This document shows positions 14,825-22,937 of a DNA stretch of 37,878 nucleotides, piece by piece. The stretch is from Treponema sp. (GTDB taxonomy: Bacteria > Spirochaetota > Spirochaetia > Treponematales > Breznakiellaceae), in assembly GCA_009784935.1 (NCBI GenBank), contig WQXI01000022.1, forward strand, positions 1 through 37,878. The letters are read 5' to 3'. Position numbers and translations under genes: made by a program. Below the pieces are notes generated by a model. The model was given only the letters and a program-made list of their open reading frames with translations, ran no database searches and was not told where the DNA came from. The first letter of the stretch is position 1. The number at the start of each line of letters is the position of its first letter.

Positions 14825-16200
14825 TCACCGAATCTGACGGCGTACAACTTCATTCGCGATATAATCCGCAAGCCGAAGCTGTACGCTATATAGATTCTTT
14901 AAACCTAAAAACCGAAACAAAAGTTTTTATTCTAATAGAGCCCGGTCTCGGTTATATTATTCCTGTTTTGCAGGAAAGATTTAAAGAAAGCAAAATTCTT
15001 GTACTCCATATTGGCAGCTTTCCTTCAAAAGAAAATATTCCAACCTTAAATATTAAAAATATCGAACCAAACGAAATACAAAAGTTTTTAGAGCTGCATA
15101 TTAAAGAGTCTGATATCAGCAGTGTTAGGATAATTGAATGGAGAGCTTCTCTCGAACATTACAGGGAAGCGTATGTAAAACTAATCTCTCAGGTTGTAGA
15201 TTTTATTAAACGATCTGACGCTTCAAAAAGAACAACTGACGCTTTTGGAAAAAGATGGGTCAAAAACTTTTTTAAAAACTTAAAAATATTAAATAAAAAC
15301 GTTTTGTTTAAGCAGACTGATATCCCTGTTATAATCACAGGTTCCGGGCCTTCTCTAGAAGAAGCGCTCCCTATAATTAAAGAAGCGCAAAAATACTGTT
15401 ATGTGATTGCCTCTTCTTCTTCATTATTGGCTTTATTTAATTACGGCATTACACCAGATATAACAATAGCGACTGACGGAGGCAGCTGGGCACTAAAACA
15501 CATGTATTCATTTTACAGAAGTAAAAATAGCTGTGCGCTCGCTGTTAATCTTTGCGCTGCACTGCCCTCTCAATGTTATGATACCCCGATACTGCTTATA
15601 AACGACGGAACATTCTGGCAAAACATAGTACTGCATGAACTATCGCTTCCTTCTGTTATCGTGCCGCAAAGAGGAACTGTTACAGCAACCGCTGTTGATT
15701 TTGCAATACATATAAGCAGAGGCAGCATTTACCTTGCCGGAATGGATTTATCTGTAAACGATATAAAAAGCCATGTTAGACCTTATGCTTTTGATCAATT
15801 ATTAATAGAAAAATCCTGCAGGTTTTCTCCTGTTTATTCACAAAGCTTTTTGAGATCCAGCCTTATAAACAGCGGACAGAGTTTGAATATTTATGCATCA
15901 TGGTTTAAAACACAGCTTAATTCCTGGCCGAATAATATTTTTTCTATTGCTGGAAAACACAGTATTTTTAAAGAAGGTGATTTGATAAAACAAATTAAAA
16001 ATCAAACACAAACCAAAAAAGCAAACGAATATCTTAATACTGTAAATAATAAAAATGACACTTCTCTTTTTTGTAAAAGAGGAGTTGACGTTTTATTAAA
16101 AGCGTTAAAAGACCCGCAGTATTCGGAAAACTTAAAACAAGAACTTGTTCCGCTCGTTGGACAAGATATAGAAACATCTATAAAAGAACTAGCGCTATGA
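14821..16200 (+). CDS. DUF115 (Maf/MptE-like) protein, apparent ATA start
   Basis: Read from the ATA at 14821 the product has 459 residues. DUF115 proteins include the motility accessory factors that transfer nonulosonic acids to flagellin, as well as archaeal MptE. The hallmark GSGPSLEEALP is present, followed by a Rossmann-like strand and ITPDITIATDGG. The frame contains no ATG, GTG, CTG or TTG before a TTG at 14968, but the 49 residues upstream of that TTG are clearly coding: LHSRYNPQAEAVRYI and EPGLG align with LHSMIDPKNEAQRLI and FGLGGG of the next gene. The ATA overlaps the previous TAA as ATAA, and an AAGGA lies 12 bp before it. Start choice is the uncertain part; a frameshift or sequence error is the alternative. 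It overlaps the following gene by ATGA. Confidence 0.85.
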   Translation: MITESDGVQLHSRYNPQAEAVRYIDSLNLKTETKVFILIEPGLGYIIPVLQERFKESKILVLHIGSFPSKENIPTLNIKNIEPNEIQKFLELHIKESDISSVRIIEWRASLEHYREAYVKLISQVVDFIKRSDASKRTTDAFGKRWVKNFFKNLKILNKNVLFKQTDIPVIITGSGPSLEEALPIIKEAQKYCYVIASSSSLLALFNYGITPDITIATDGGSWALKHMYSFYRSKNSCALAVNLCAALPSQCYDTPILLINDGTFWQNIVLHELSLPSVIVPQRGTVTATAVDFAIHISRGSIYLAGMDLSVNDIKSHVRPYAFDQLLIEKSCRFSPVYSQSFLRSSLINSGQSLNIYASWFKTQLNSWPNNIFSIAGKHSIFKEGDLIKQIKNQTQTKKANEYLNTVNNKNDTSLFCKRGVDVLLKALKDPQYSENLKQELVPLVGQDIETSIKELAL

Positions 16201-17813
16201 GCAAAAAAAAATATATATTTAACGAATCAAAAACAGGCGAATTGGTCCCGGCAATAATTTTAGAAAACGGAAACACCCAATCTCTTCATTCTATGATTGA
16301 CCCAAAGAACGAAGCGCAGCGCCTGATATCTGCGTCAGGCAATAGTGATTTTTTGATATTTTTTGGACTCGGCGGAGGATTTGCGCCGTTATATGCGCTG
16401 GAAAACACAAACGCGCAGGTACTTGTAATTGATTATGATAAAAACGACGTTAATGAACTTTTGACAGGAAAAGACTATTCTGCTTTATTAAACAATAATC
16501 GTTTTTGCCTTCTTGTTGATCCGTCAAATGAGCAAATTATCAAAACTATTCATAGCAAATTTAACCCTGCTCTCTATAACGGCATTAAAACAATTCCTCT
16601 GCGCGTAAGAATAGAACAAGATAGAGAAAAATTTGATAATGCAATCCGCGCGGTACAAGAATCGATTGATATTGCTTCGGGAGATTATTCTGTTCAGGCT
16701 CATTTTGGAAAGAAATGGTTTTGCAATATAATCCGCAATATTAAAAACATCGATACATTAGAATATAACGGGCTTGAATACCAGAATCTGCAGAAAAAAC
16801 AAATTTTAAATGCGGCAATCGCCGCCGCTGGCCCTTCTCTGGACAGCCAAATACCTGCTCTCGCAGAATTAAAATCGCAGGGTGTTTATATAATTTGCAC
16901 CGATACTGCTCTTGGCTCACTTTTATATAATAATATAGAGCCGGATATAGTAGTTTCGATAGATTGTCAGTTTATTAGCTATTATCATTTTTTAACAGAA
17001 ACAAATTATTCGCATTATAAACAGAACAAAAATAATATTCCGCTTGTTTTAGATATCGCAAGCCCTTCTATGCTTTGTAATATAAAACAATTTACACCGG
17101 TATTTTTTTCCAGCGCGCATCCGCTCGCGCTTTATCTAAATTCACATTGGCGGCAGTTTCCTTTATTTGATACATCCGGCGGAAACGTAACACACACATG
17201 CCTCTCGCTCGCGGAATCGTTAGGCGCTCAGAATATTACGCTCTTTGGCGCGGATTTTGCATATATACGCTCACAGAGTTATGCAAGAGGAACATATATT
17301 TATCCTTATTTTCATAAAAGGCAAAACCGCCTGAGTCCTGCAGAAGCATTATTTTCATCATTTTTATATAGAACTGAGTTTTTACCGCACGATAGCACAA
17401 AAATAAAAGACTATTATGAAACAGCTTCGCTTCGTTCCTATCGGATCAAACTAGAAGAAAAAGCCGCAAAGATGAACTGCAAAATAATTTGCGCCAAAGG
17501 AAGCGGCGCTCCGGTAAATTTACATAAAAAAAATACTGCAAAAGACGAGCGGATTTTTTCGCCTGTTAATACGGACAGGACAATAAGCGGGATTGAGTTT
17601 CTCTCTCAATACAGAGATGACATTGCGGCACTGCCCGCAGGAGACGACGGCGATTATTTAAATAAATTAAACCAAAAAGAACGCGTTATTTTTACTACTC
17701 TGCTTCCATTCGCCGCGGCAATAAAAATGAGAAACGCAGACTTAACAAAAAGCAGTTTAATAGAAGAAGTAAAAAACCGCAGTATTAAAGAGATAGATCA
17801 GGTTTTAGGTTAG
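16197..17813 (+). CDS. DUF115 (Maf/MptE-like) protein, second copy
   Basis: The 538-residue protein is a longer paralogue of the gene before it. Its N-terminal nucleotide-binding-like region carries FFGLGGGFAPLYAL and the LVIDYD strand. The DUF115 core begins at about residue 200 with AAIAAAGPSLDSQIPAL and continues through GVYIICTDTALG and IEPDIVVSIDCQ. The C-terminal 150 residues, rich in Arg and Lys, are specific to this copy. It probably acts in the cytoplasm on flagellin or another surface-protein substrate, as Maf proteins do, though no flagellar gene is in the window. It overlaps the first copy by 4 bp, so the two are probably made together and may form a hetero-oligomer. Its TAG shares TTAG with the convergent gene. 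Confidence 0.88.
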   Translation: MSKKKYIFNESKTGELVPAIILENGNTQSLHSMIDPKNEAQRLISASGNSDFLIFFGLGGGFAPLYALENTNAQVLVIDYDKNDVNELLTGKDYSALLNNNRFCLLVDPSNEQIIKTIHSKFNPALYNGIKTIPLRVRIEQDREKFDNAIRAVQESIDIASGDYSVQAHFGKKWFCNIIRNIKNIDTLEYNGLEYQNLQKKQILNAAIAAAGPSLDSQIPALAELKSQGVYIICTDTALGSLLYNNIEPDIVVSIDCQFISYYHFLTETNYSHYKQNKNNIPLVLDIASPSMLCNIKQFTPVFFSSAHPLALYLNSHWRQFPLFDTSGGNVTHTCLSLAESLGAQNITLFGADFAYIRSQSYARGTYIYPYFHKRQNRLSPAEALFSSFLYRTEFLPHDSTKIKDYYETASLRSYRIKLEEKAAKMNCKIICAKGSGAPVNLHKKNTAKDERIFSPVNTDRTISGIEFLSQYRDDIAALPAGDDGDYLNKLNQKERVIFTTLLPFAAAIKMRNADLTKSSLIEEVKNRSIKEIDQVLG

Positions 17814-18304
17814 GACAATTCCCTTTGTACTTCAATTTCCTTAAGCTGAGATTTAAATATGTTTTCTGCATGCCTTATAAGGGAAAGCGACCTGTTTAAA
17901 ACAGAAGAAAATCCCCTTGGATCATTCAAAAGCAGTTCTACAGTAATTGAGGCGACTCTTCCGTCCTGCGAAATAGTTGTTTTTGCCACTTTAGAACGCC
18001 TATTGGTAAAATTCGCGGCGTTAAGCGCGTCTTCTTCTGATATTTCTCCTAGAGTAAAACCCATATATATCTGGAAAAACGGTAAATCATTGTCATCGAT
18101 AATGATAAAATAGCTGTTTCCGGATACTTTAAACAGAATATCGCCGTCTATATCAATAGAAGGAAGAAATCCCTCCTGACGCAGATGTTCCATATAAATA
18201 CCCTGAAGGTCTGCTCTGGTCCATTCCACCTGCGCTGAAGCGGAAAACGCCAGAAAAACCCCTAAAACCATAATTACCGTAAGTTTTATGCCCATTTTTG
18301 CCAT
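17810..18304 (-). CDS. Exported YbjN-like protein
   Basis: The 164-residue protein has a signal peptide ending near SASAQ (residue 25), then an alpha/beta domain with the order helix, two strands (ILFKVSGNSYFIIIDD), strand, helix (EEDALNAANFTNRRSKVAK), strand and final helix. That order and the central NAANFTNRR helix recall the YbjN/type III chaperone-like fold, here in exported form. The start at 18304 is supported by AAGGAG 5 bp upstream. The function is unknown. It is convergent with the DUF115 operon, sharing 4 bp of stop codon, and has its own promoter. Confidence 0.7.
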   Translation of the reverse strand: MAKMGIKLTVIMVLGVFLAFSASAQVEWTRADLQGIYMEHLRQEGFLPSIDIDGDILFKVSGNSYFIIIDDNDLPFFQIYMGFTLGEISEEDALNAANFTNRRSKVAKTTISQDGRVASITVELLLNDPRGFSSVLNRSLSLIRHAENIFKSQLKEIEVQRELS

Positions 18305-18321
18305 ATAAACTCCTTAATTTA

Positions 18322-18349
18322 AGTATAATTCCGAAATTCCGTTTGTCAA
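18322..18349 (-). promoter_or_regulatory. Sigma-70-type promoter for the YbjN-like gene
   Basis: On the minus strand TTGACA (18344-18349) is followed after 16 bp by TATACT (18322-18327). The AAGGAG ribosome site lies at 18310-18315, just upstream of the ATG at 18304, which gives a short leader. Confidence 0.6.
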
Positions 18350-18400
18350 GGGAAAATGGGAAAAAAGCAGTTGTTATATAAACTTGAATTACTTTTATAA

Positions 18401-18682
18401 ATGTATTATAATATATTCGTGAATGTGACAATCAATGAATCTGCTTTAAAGCACAAAGACATCACAGAAGATGACATTTTCAGAGCGTTATCTCTTCCCC
18501 TAGCGGATCGTTTAATGCCTAAGTATGAAAATAAATATCTTCTTATCGAGTTTGATTGCAAAGGGAACTTGCTTGAAATAATGTACAACATCAGAAAAGA
18601 TGGCAGTTACAATGTTTTTCATGCAATGAAATGCAGAAAAGAATTTTATTATTTAGCGGAGGAAAGTAATTATAATGTCTGA
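18401..18682 (+). CDS. Small toxin-like protein of a two-gene module
   Basis: The 93-residue protein has the compact layout of BrnT/RelE-like toxins: a helix (SALKHKDITEDDIFRAL), paired strands (KYLLIEFDCKGNLLEIMYNI) and a C-terminal NVFHAMKCRKEFYY segment. That last segment is typical of small proteins annotated as toxins next to a short antitoxin. It overlaps the next gene by 8 bp, another hallmark of toxin-antitoxin pairs. Usually BrnT-type toxins are RNases, but I cannot confirm catalysis here. The ATG lacks a good ribosome site, and GTG codons at 18419 and 18425 are alternatives. Confidence 0.6.
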   Translation: MYYNIFVNVTINESALKHKDITEDDIFRALSLPLADRLMPKYENKYLLIEFDCKGNLLEIMYNIRKDGSYNVFHAMKCRKEFYYLAEESNYNV

Positions 18683-18911
18683 CATGACAGAACAAGAAGC
18701 AATGGAACTTGATGAATTATTAACAAAAACAACTCCAGAAGTAAGTCCCTCTGTAGAAGGACCTTTTATAAAACATCGTAATATGATGATTATTCTTGAT
18801 CAATTGTCTTCTCAATACCTTAAAGCAAAAATGCTTGAAACAAAAGAAAGTCCTTCAGAAATAATCAGCGGAATGATTCGCCGTGAAATAGGTCTTGCCA
18901 AAGCAGTTTAG
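18675..18911 (+). CDS. Small antitoxin-like protein
   Basis: The 78-residue protein has an acidic N-terminus (TEQEAMELDELLTKTTPEV) and a C-terminal helical part (MMIILDQLSSQYLKAKM, then SPSEIISGMIRREIG). The second part resembles a ribbon-helix-helix-type dimerisation unit, as in antitoxins that bind their own promoter. A strong GGAGG site at 18658-18662 precedes the ATG, far better than that of the partner gene, so the antitoxin-like product may be made in excess. The assignment rests on size, order and overlap. Confidence 0.58.
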   Translation: MSDMTEQEAMELDELLTKTTPEVSPSVEGPFIKHRNMMIILDQLSSQYLKAKMLETKESPSEIISGMIRREIGLAKAV

Positions 18912-18989
18912 TATAAATTCTGCAATTATTATTCTTCACAAGCACAAGATTAATAAACAATGCGAAGATTGACGGAGCATAGAGATTTA

Positions 18990-19421
18990 ATGAAAATAAA
19001 AAAAGAAATATTAATAATCTTGGGAGTAATTTTAATTATTGCAAGTATTCCTTTTTTATTAAGATATGTCTTTTCTGATAGTTTAAAAATCGATAATGTT
19101 TCTTCTGTTGTTTTAAGATTTGTTTATTTGGATGAAGAAACAGACTTAACTATCGTTGACGAGAAAAAAATCAAAGAGTTGGTAAAAATATTAAACGGTC
19201 ATGTTATCCGCTCCAGTTATCCTGCATGTTTTTTTGAAAATAATATTTCTTTAGAATTTATTATGCCTAATAAAAGATTGTCATTATATCCTGCTCTTGA
19301 CGGCTGCCCTATTATGAGAATCTCAGAAGAAAACAAATATATTGATATAAGAGAGAAAAAATTAATAAAATTAAAGGAATTTTTATTTTTATATGGATTT
19401 GATTTAGATTATTATAGATGA
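18990..19421 (+). CDS. Membrane-anchored small protein of unknown function
   Basis: Starting at the ATG at 18990 the product has 143 residues: a basic start (MKIKKE), one hydrophobic helix at about 6-25, and a soluble domain outside the membrane containing two cysteines (ACFFEN and GCPIMR) that might form a disulfide. An ATG at 18960 would add ten residues but has no ribosome site. The gene is AT-rich. It is followed by two more exported or membrane-anchored genes on the same strand. I recognise no family. Confidence 0.6.
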   Translation: MKIKKEILIILGVILIIASIPFLLRYVFSDSLKIDNVSSVVLRFVYLDEETDLTIVDEKKIKELVKILNGHVIRSSYPACFFENNISLEFIMPNKRLSLYPALDGCPIMRISEENKYIDIREKKLIKLKEFLFLYGFDLDYYR

Positions 19422-19454
19422 AAAGTATTGAGATTGTTAACAGGAGATTATAAA

Positions 19455-20117
19455 ATGAAAAATATATTTTTATTATTAATTATTTGCATACTCTTCTCCT
19501 GTACTGGAAAACAGGATGATGATATTGATGAAGCTCTGATAACCGAACAACAGCTTTCTAAAGATGATTTAAATTATCGTGATTATATTGATAATTATGA
19601 TACTAATTTAATAATGCATTTTGATAATGATGGAAATTTTACAAATTCTGGAAACAAAGAAATAATCGTATTCTATCGTGATAAGAGGGAAATTCCAAAT
19701 TTAATAAACTGTGCGGTTATTTTTGTTTTATGCCCAGAAAATGAAAAAGTTCTAAGCTCCTATAGAATACCGGATTATTGGACTCTCCCATTTGATCCCG
19801 GAGATTTATTACCTATGGAAAACCTAGGAAGGAATATATTTTGGCGTAATGCAATAATAGGTTATATAGGTGATTTTAACGAAAACGGAAAAGAGGAAAT
19901 ATATCTATATCGTGTAAGCGGTATGGGTGCTGATTTATATATTTTTGAATTTGACGGCAGAGAATTTATTAATATAACGGAAAAAGATTATAAATTAACT
20001 TATTATATAGTAGATGCCGATGAAGAAAACAAAATAATAAAGCTTTTAGATATATATAATTATAACGAATATTTTATAAAATGGAATAATATTACTCAAC
20101 GGTATGAAGAAATATGA
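19455..20117 (+). CDS. Lipoprotein of unknown function
   Basis: The 220-residue product starts at the ATG at 19455, which has an AGGAGA site 8 bp upstream; an in-frame ATG at 19428 does not. A lipoprotein signal with lipobox LFSC (Cys 16) is followed by an acidic region. A calcium-repeat-like stretch, GDFNENGKEEIYLYRV, recalls FG-GAP-type units found in many secreted proteins. The sequence is AT-rich. It overlaps the following gene by 4 bp (ATGA), so the two are probably translated together. The function is unknown. Confidence 0.68.
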   Translation: MKNIFLLLIICILFSCTGKQDDDIDEALITEQQLSKDDLNYRDYIDNYDTNLIMHFDNDGNFTNSGNKEIIVFYRDKREIPNLINCAVIFVLCPENEKVLSSYRIPDYWTLPFDPGDLLPMENLGRNIFWRNAIIGYIGDFNENGKEEIYLYRVSGMGADLYIFEFDGREFINITEKDYKLTYYIVDADEENKIIKLLDIYNYNEYFIKWNNITQRYEEI

Positions 20118-20644
20118 TTAAAAAAATATTTATATTTATTATTCTCCTTGTTTTATTTTTATCCGGCTATTATTTTGGTTTTCTAAACGGAAAATCAAAA
20201 GCTGTAAATGAATATATTGATTTTTACGCTAATTCTGGTATATTTAAAAGTGATATAGAACAGGAAATATCAAATGAATTTGAAACCGATGATGTTCTTG
20301 GTAAAATTAATTACCCCTTAATAGATATTTATTTTAATTTAGATGATAATTGGAATGTTATAATTAGAACAAATCTGTTTTCTGAATCTGAGAAGTTTTT
20401 TATTCTTAGAGATGCTTTAATTCTACATTTTAATACTGCAAAAATAAGAGTATTAACTTTTCCAGCAGGAAGAGGCACCACACCAGAAGGAGTATTATAC
20501 GTTTACAAAGGCAAAGAGCTTATCAGAGAAGTACAATTCTTTGAGATATATATTGATGATACAGCAATAGAAAACGAATTTATACAATTACCAAAAGAAG
20601 TAATTGAAAGTACAATTAGAGCTAAATTGCCATCACCAATATGA
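20114..20644 (+). CDS. Membrane-anchored protein of unknown function
   Basis: The 176-residue protein has a single N-terminal hydrophobic helix (about 3-22, ending SGYYFGFLNGKSK) followed by a soluble domain rich in Ile, Asp and Glu. The helix could be an uncleaved anchor. It overlaps the preceding lipoprotein by 4 bp and is the last gene before the repeat region at 20663. No family or motif is recognised. Confidence 0.62.
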   Translation: MIKKIFIFIILLVLFLSGYYFGFLNGKSKAVNEYIDFYANSGIFKSDIEQEISNEFETDDVLGKINYPLIDIYFNLDDNWNVIIRTNLFSESEKFFILRDALILHFNTAKIRVLTFPAGRGTTPEGVLYVYKGKELIREVQFFEIYIDDTAIENEFIQLPKEVIESTIRAKLPSPI

Positions 20645-20662
20645 TTACGAGCATAAAGCAAA

Positions 20663-20912
20663 TTCCTCTGTGTTCTTTGTGAACCCTGTGCCACTGCGTG
20701 AACCTCTTTGCCAAAAAATATTTACCAAAAACCCACACAGAGGCACAAAGGATACAGAGAGCACAGAGGAAGAAAAGCCTTCAAGCAACGACTCCGTGCC
20801 CTATGCGCTCGTTGGGGCGAGGCTGTTGGTGAATTAATTGTTGGTGCGGGTAACGCAAAGATAGTACTTAAATTTCCTCCGTGCTCTTTGTGTCTCCGTG
20901 CCTCTGTGTGAG
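20663..20912. repeat. Cluster of CACAGAG/CTCTGTG repeats between genes
   Basis: Three related blocks fill this gap. Positions 20663-20700 and 20875-20912 read CTCTGTG/GTGCCTCTGTGTG, while 20732-20770 reads the reverse complement (CACACAGAGGCAC and AGAGCACAGAGG). The second and third blocks form an imperfect inverted repeat about 35 nt long, separated by about 105 bp of more GC-rich sequence without a convincing gene. Related blocks lie at 137-174, 31891-31980 and 35998-36215. Confidence 0.7.
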
Positions 20913-20931
20913 AAAATTAGAGTTAATTTAG

Positions 20932-21765
20932 CTACTGCCACGCCATTGCAGCGTATCCGACAAATGAATCAGGCATACTGCTTTTATCTTTGTCCGCTGA
21001 TGTCGCGTATTCTATGAGCCGCGCGTTTCCGGCACTCACATCTTCTGCAAAACCCATCGCGCCAAGTACCGCGCCTGCAGAACATGCAGCTTTGTCTTTT
21101 TGCGCGCGGCGAAGAACTTCGTTCTCGTCGGCAGCTTCTACTGCTTCAATAAAATTCTTATCGTTTACATCGCAGACCCATTTTAGCGCTTCTCTGCCTG
21201 CGCCTTTGGGCGAAAAACCGTAATTTGCACCGTAGTGGGTTAAGTCCGTAGAAGCAATTACATTTACTTTTTTATTGAGTTCTGACACTATTCCAGAAAT
21301 AATTTTTCCGCTGTTAAAAGATTCGATTTCTTCCGGCAGACGAAGCCAAATAATATTTGCTTTAGGAAAGAAATAATGCACCATAGGCAGAAGCACTTCT
21401 ATTGTGTTGTCCCTGTACCTGTCTTCCGCGCCGCTAAGCGCTTTTTTAATCTTGTCTCTAAGAACTTTATCTATCGGAATGTGCCCAAAAGGGGTTCTTG
21501 CCGCATCTTCCATTGCTAACAAAGGAGGCGCTCCTGCGCCTAAATGCCCGCCAAGCACAATTATGGTTTCTGCGTCAGGCTGCAGGCGCGAAACTGCTTT
21601 GGCGGCTAAATTGCCGCTGTAGTACCAGCCGGCGTGCGGAGCAATCACTGCTCTCGAACCGGACATTTGGCTGCTTTTTGAGGAAAAATCCGATAAAAAC
21701 CCCGAAATTTCGGCGGCTGCGTGCGGAAACCAGCCCGGCGGCAGCGAATAATCTCTTATTTGCAT
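20932..21765 (-). CDS. MEMO-family protein (AmmeMemoRadiSam system protein B-like)
   Basis: Starting at the ATG at 21763-21765 the product has 277 residues and spans the whole MEMO fold, which is related to class III extradiol dioxygenases. The putative metal ligands are all present: H44 in APHAGWYYSG, H74 in LGGHLGA, H177 in STDLTHYG, and the conserved cysteine C228 in ACSAG. MEMO proteins usually sit next to an AMMECR1 and a radical SAM gene; neither is seen here. The frame is open up to 21933, but that extension would overlap the divergent gene at 21804 and add an unrelated stretch. The biochemical role of bacterial MEMO is not established. Confidence 0.87.
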   Translation of the reverse strand: MQIRDYSLPPGWFPHAAAEISGFLSDFSSKSSQMSGSRAVIAPHAGWYYSGNLAAKAVSRLQPDAETIIVLGGHLGAGAPPLLAMEDAARTPFGHIPIDKVLRDKIKKALSGAEDRYRDNTIEVLLPMVHYFFPKANIIWLRLPEEIESFNSGKIISGIVSELNKKVNVIASTDLTHYGANYGFSPKGAGREALKWVCDVNDKNFIEAVEAADENEVLRRAQKDKAACSAGAVLGAMGFAEDVSAGNARLIEYATSADKDKSSMPDSFVGYAAMAWQ

Positions 21766-21803
21766 AAAGAATATACCGATAATTATAGCAGAGAAATAAT
21801 ATA

Positions 21804-22937
21804 ATGGAAAGTAAAAGTAAAGGAACCGGCGGCTCAATAATTGCCGCGCTTTGTATTTTAATCTATATTTTTGCGCTTGTTCAGGGAGCCTTTCGCGTTT
21901 ATCTGAGCATAGAACAGCAAAAAGATTTTGCAAAACATGAATTTACAACAGCAGAAAATATCGCAAAATCAGCAGGCGCTAATGGATTTGCCAGCGACGA
22001 ATTTAAGAGCCAGATAAACGAAGCATTAAAAAACTTTAAAAGCATAGAAGCCTTAATAATTACAGGTCCCAGCGGCGAAAGCGCTTTTGAAAAAAAGAAA
22101 GACTATGCCATTAATTATGTAAATGTTAACACTCCAAGATTCAAAAATAAATTTGGTTTAACAACTAATGATTTAGTAAGACCGCTTCCTGATATACGCA
22201 ACGGAAACATTAAAGGTATTGCAAGTATTTTTGATTACAATGAATTATTAAGAATCTTAAAAGATACTCTATTGATTATTTTAATTGGTTTTGCGCTTTC
22301 ATTCCTTACAATGCTCCTGCAGCTCCTCCTTGGAAAACAGGAAAAACCCAAGGGAGAAATGATAGCTGTACCCGTTCCTGAAGGCAGACAAAAAGAAGTA
22401 AAAAAAGCAGAAAAACAAATCCCGGGAACAGGTCCAAAAGGTCTTTATTCTCCTCGAAGCAACATAGGATGGGAAGAATATACAAAAGACCGCCTAGATT
22501 CGGAACTGCACAGATGTTCTGCAACAGAAAAAGATTTGGCTCTTTTACTTGTTGAGTTCAGCGATATTAACAGCGATTCCATGTTTAAACAGGCGGCAGA
22601 AGAAGCAGTTAACTTTTTTACATCGAGAGATTTACTTTTCGAAAATAACAATAACGGTATAACAGTTATTCTTCCGGGCATTGGCTTTGACATTGCTATC
22701 TCAAGAGCAGAAAAATTCTATCAGAGAATAATAGAAAAGTTCCCCAGCGGTTACGGCACCTCTTCGTCACTTTGTATAGGTCTTTCTTCGCGTTCGGGAA
22801 GGCTTTTGAATGCCGACAGATTACTGCTCGAAGCAAACGAAGCGCTCAAAAAAGCAAGAGGCGACTCAAGAACATCGATAATTGCGTTTAAAAGCGACCC
22901 CGATAAATACAGAGCATTTATTGCATCTCAAAACTAG
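21804..22937 (+). CDS. Membrane protein with degenerate GGDEF domain
   Basis: The 377-residue protein has an N-terminal helix (about 11-34), a periplasmic sensor-like region to about 145, a second helix (about 150-173), a basic linker, and a cytoplasmic GGDEF-like domain from about 225. The domain keeps the fold landmarks RLDSELHRCSATEKDLALLL and the terminal LLEANEALKKARGDSRT, but the signature GG[DE]EF is replaced by NNNNGITVIL. It should therefore not make cyclic-di-GMP and may be a receptor or partner instead. It is divergent from the MEMO gene and overlaps the convergent DUF4340 gene by 20 bp at its 3' end. Confidence 0.8.
   Translation: MESKSKGTGGSIIAALCILIYIFALVQGAFRVYLSIEQQKDFAKHEFTTAENIAKSAGANGFASDEFKSQINEALKNFKSIEALIITGPSGESAFEKKKDYAINYVNVNTPRFKNKFGLTTNDLVRPLPDIRNGNIKGIASIFDYNELLRILKDTLLIILIGFALSFLTMLLQLLLGKQEKPKGEMIAVPVPEGRQKEVKKAEKQIPGTGPKGLYSPRSNIGWEEYTKDRLDSELHRCSATEKDLALLLVEFSDINSDSMFKQAAEEAVNFFTSRDLLFENNNNGITVILPGIGFDIAISRAEKFYQRIIEKFPSGYGTSSSLCIGLSSRSGRLLNADRLLLEANEALKKARGDSRTSIIAFKSDPDKYRAFIASQN

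Noticed and set aside
21766..21933. N-terminal extension of the MEMO gene
   Set aside because: It overlaps the divergent gene's start and adds a hydrophobic stretch unlike MEMO proteins, which normally begin close to the chosen ATG.
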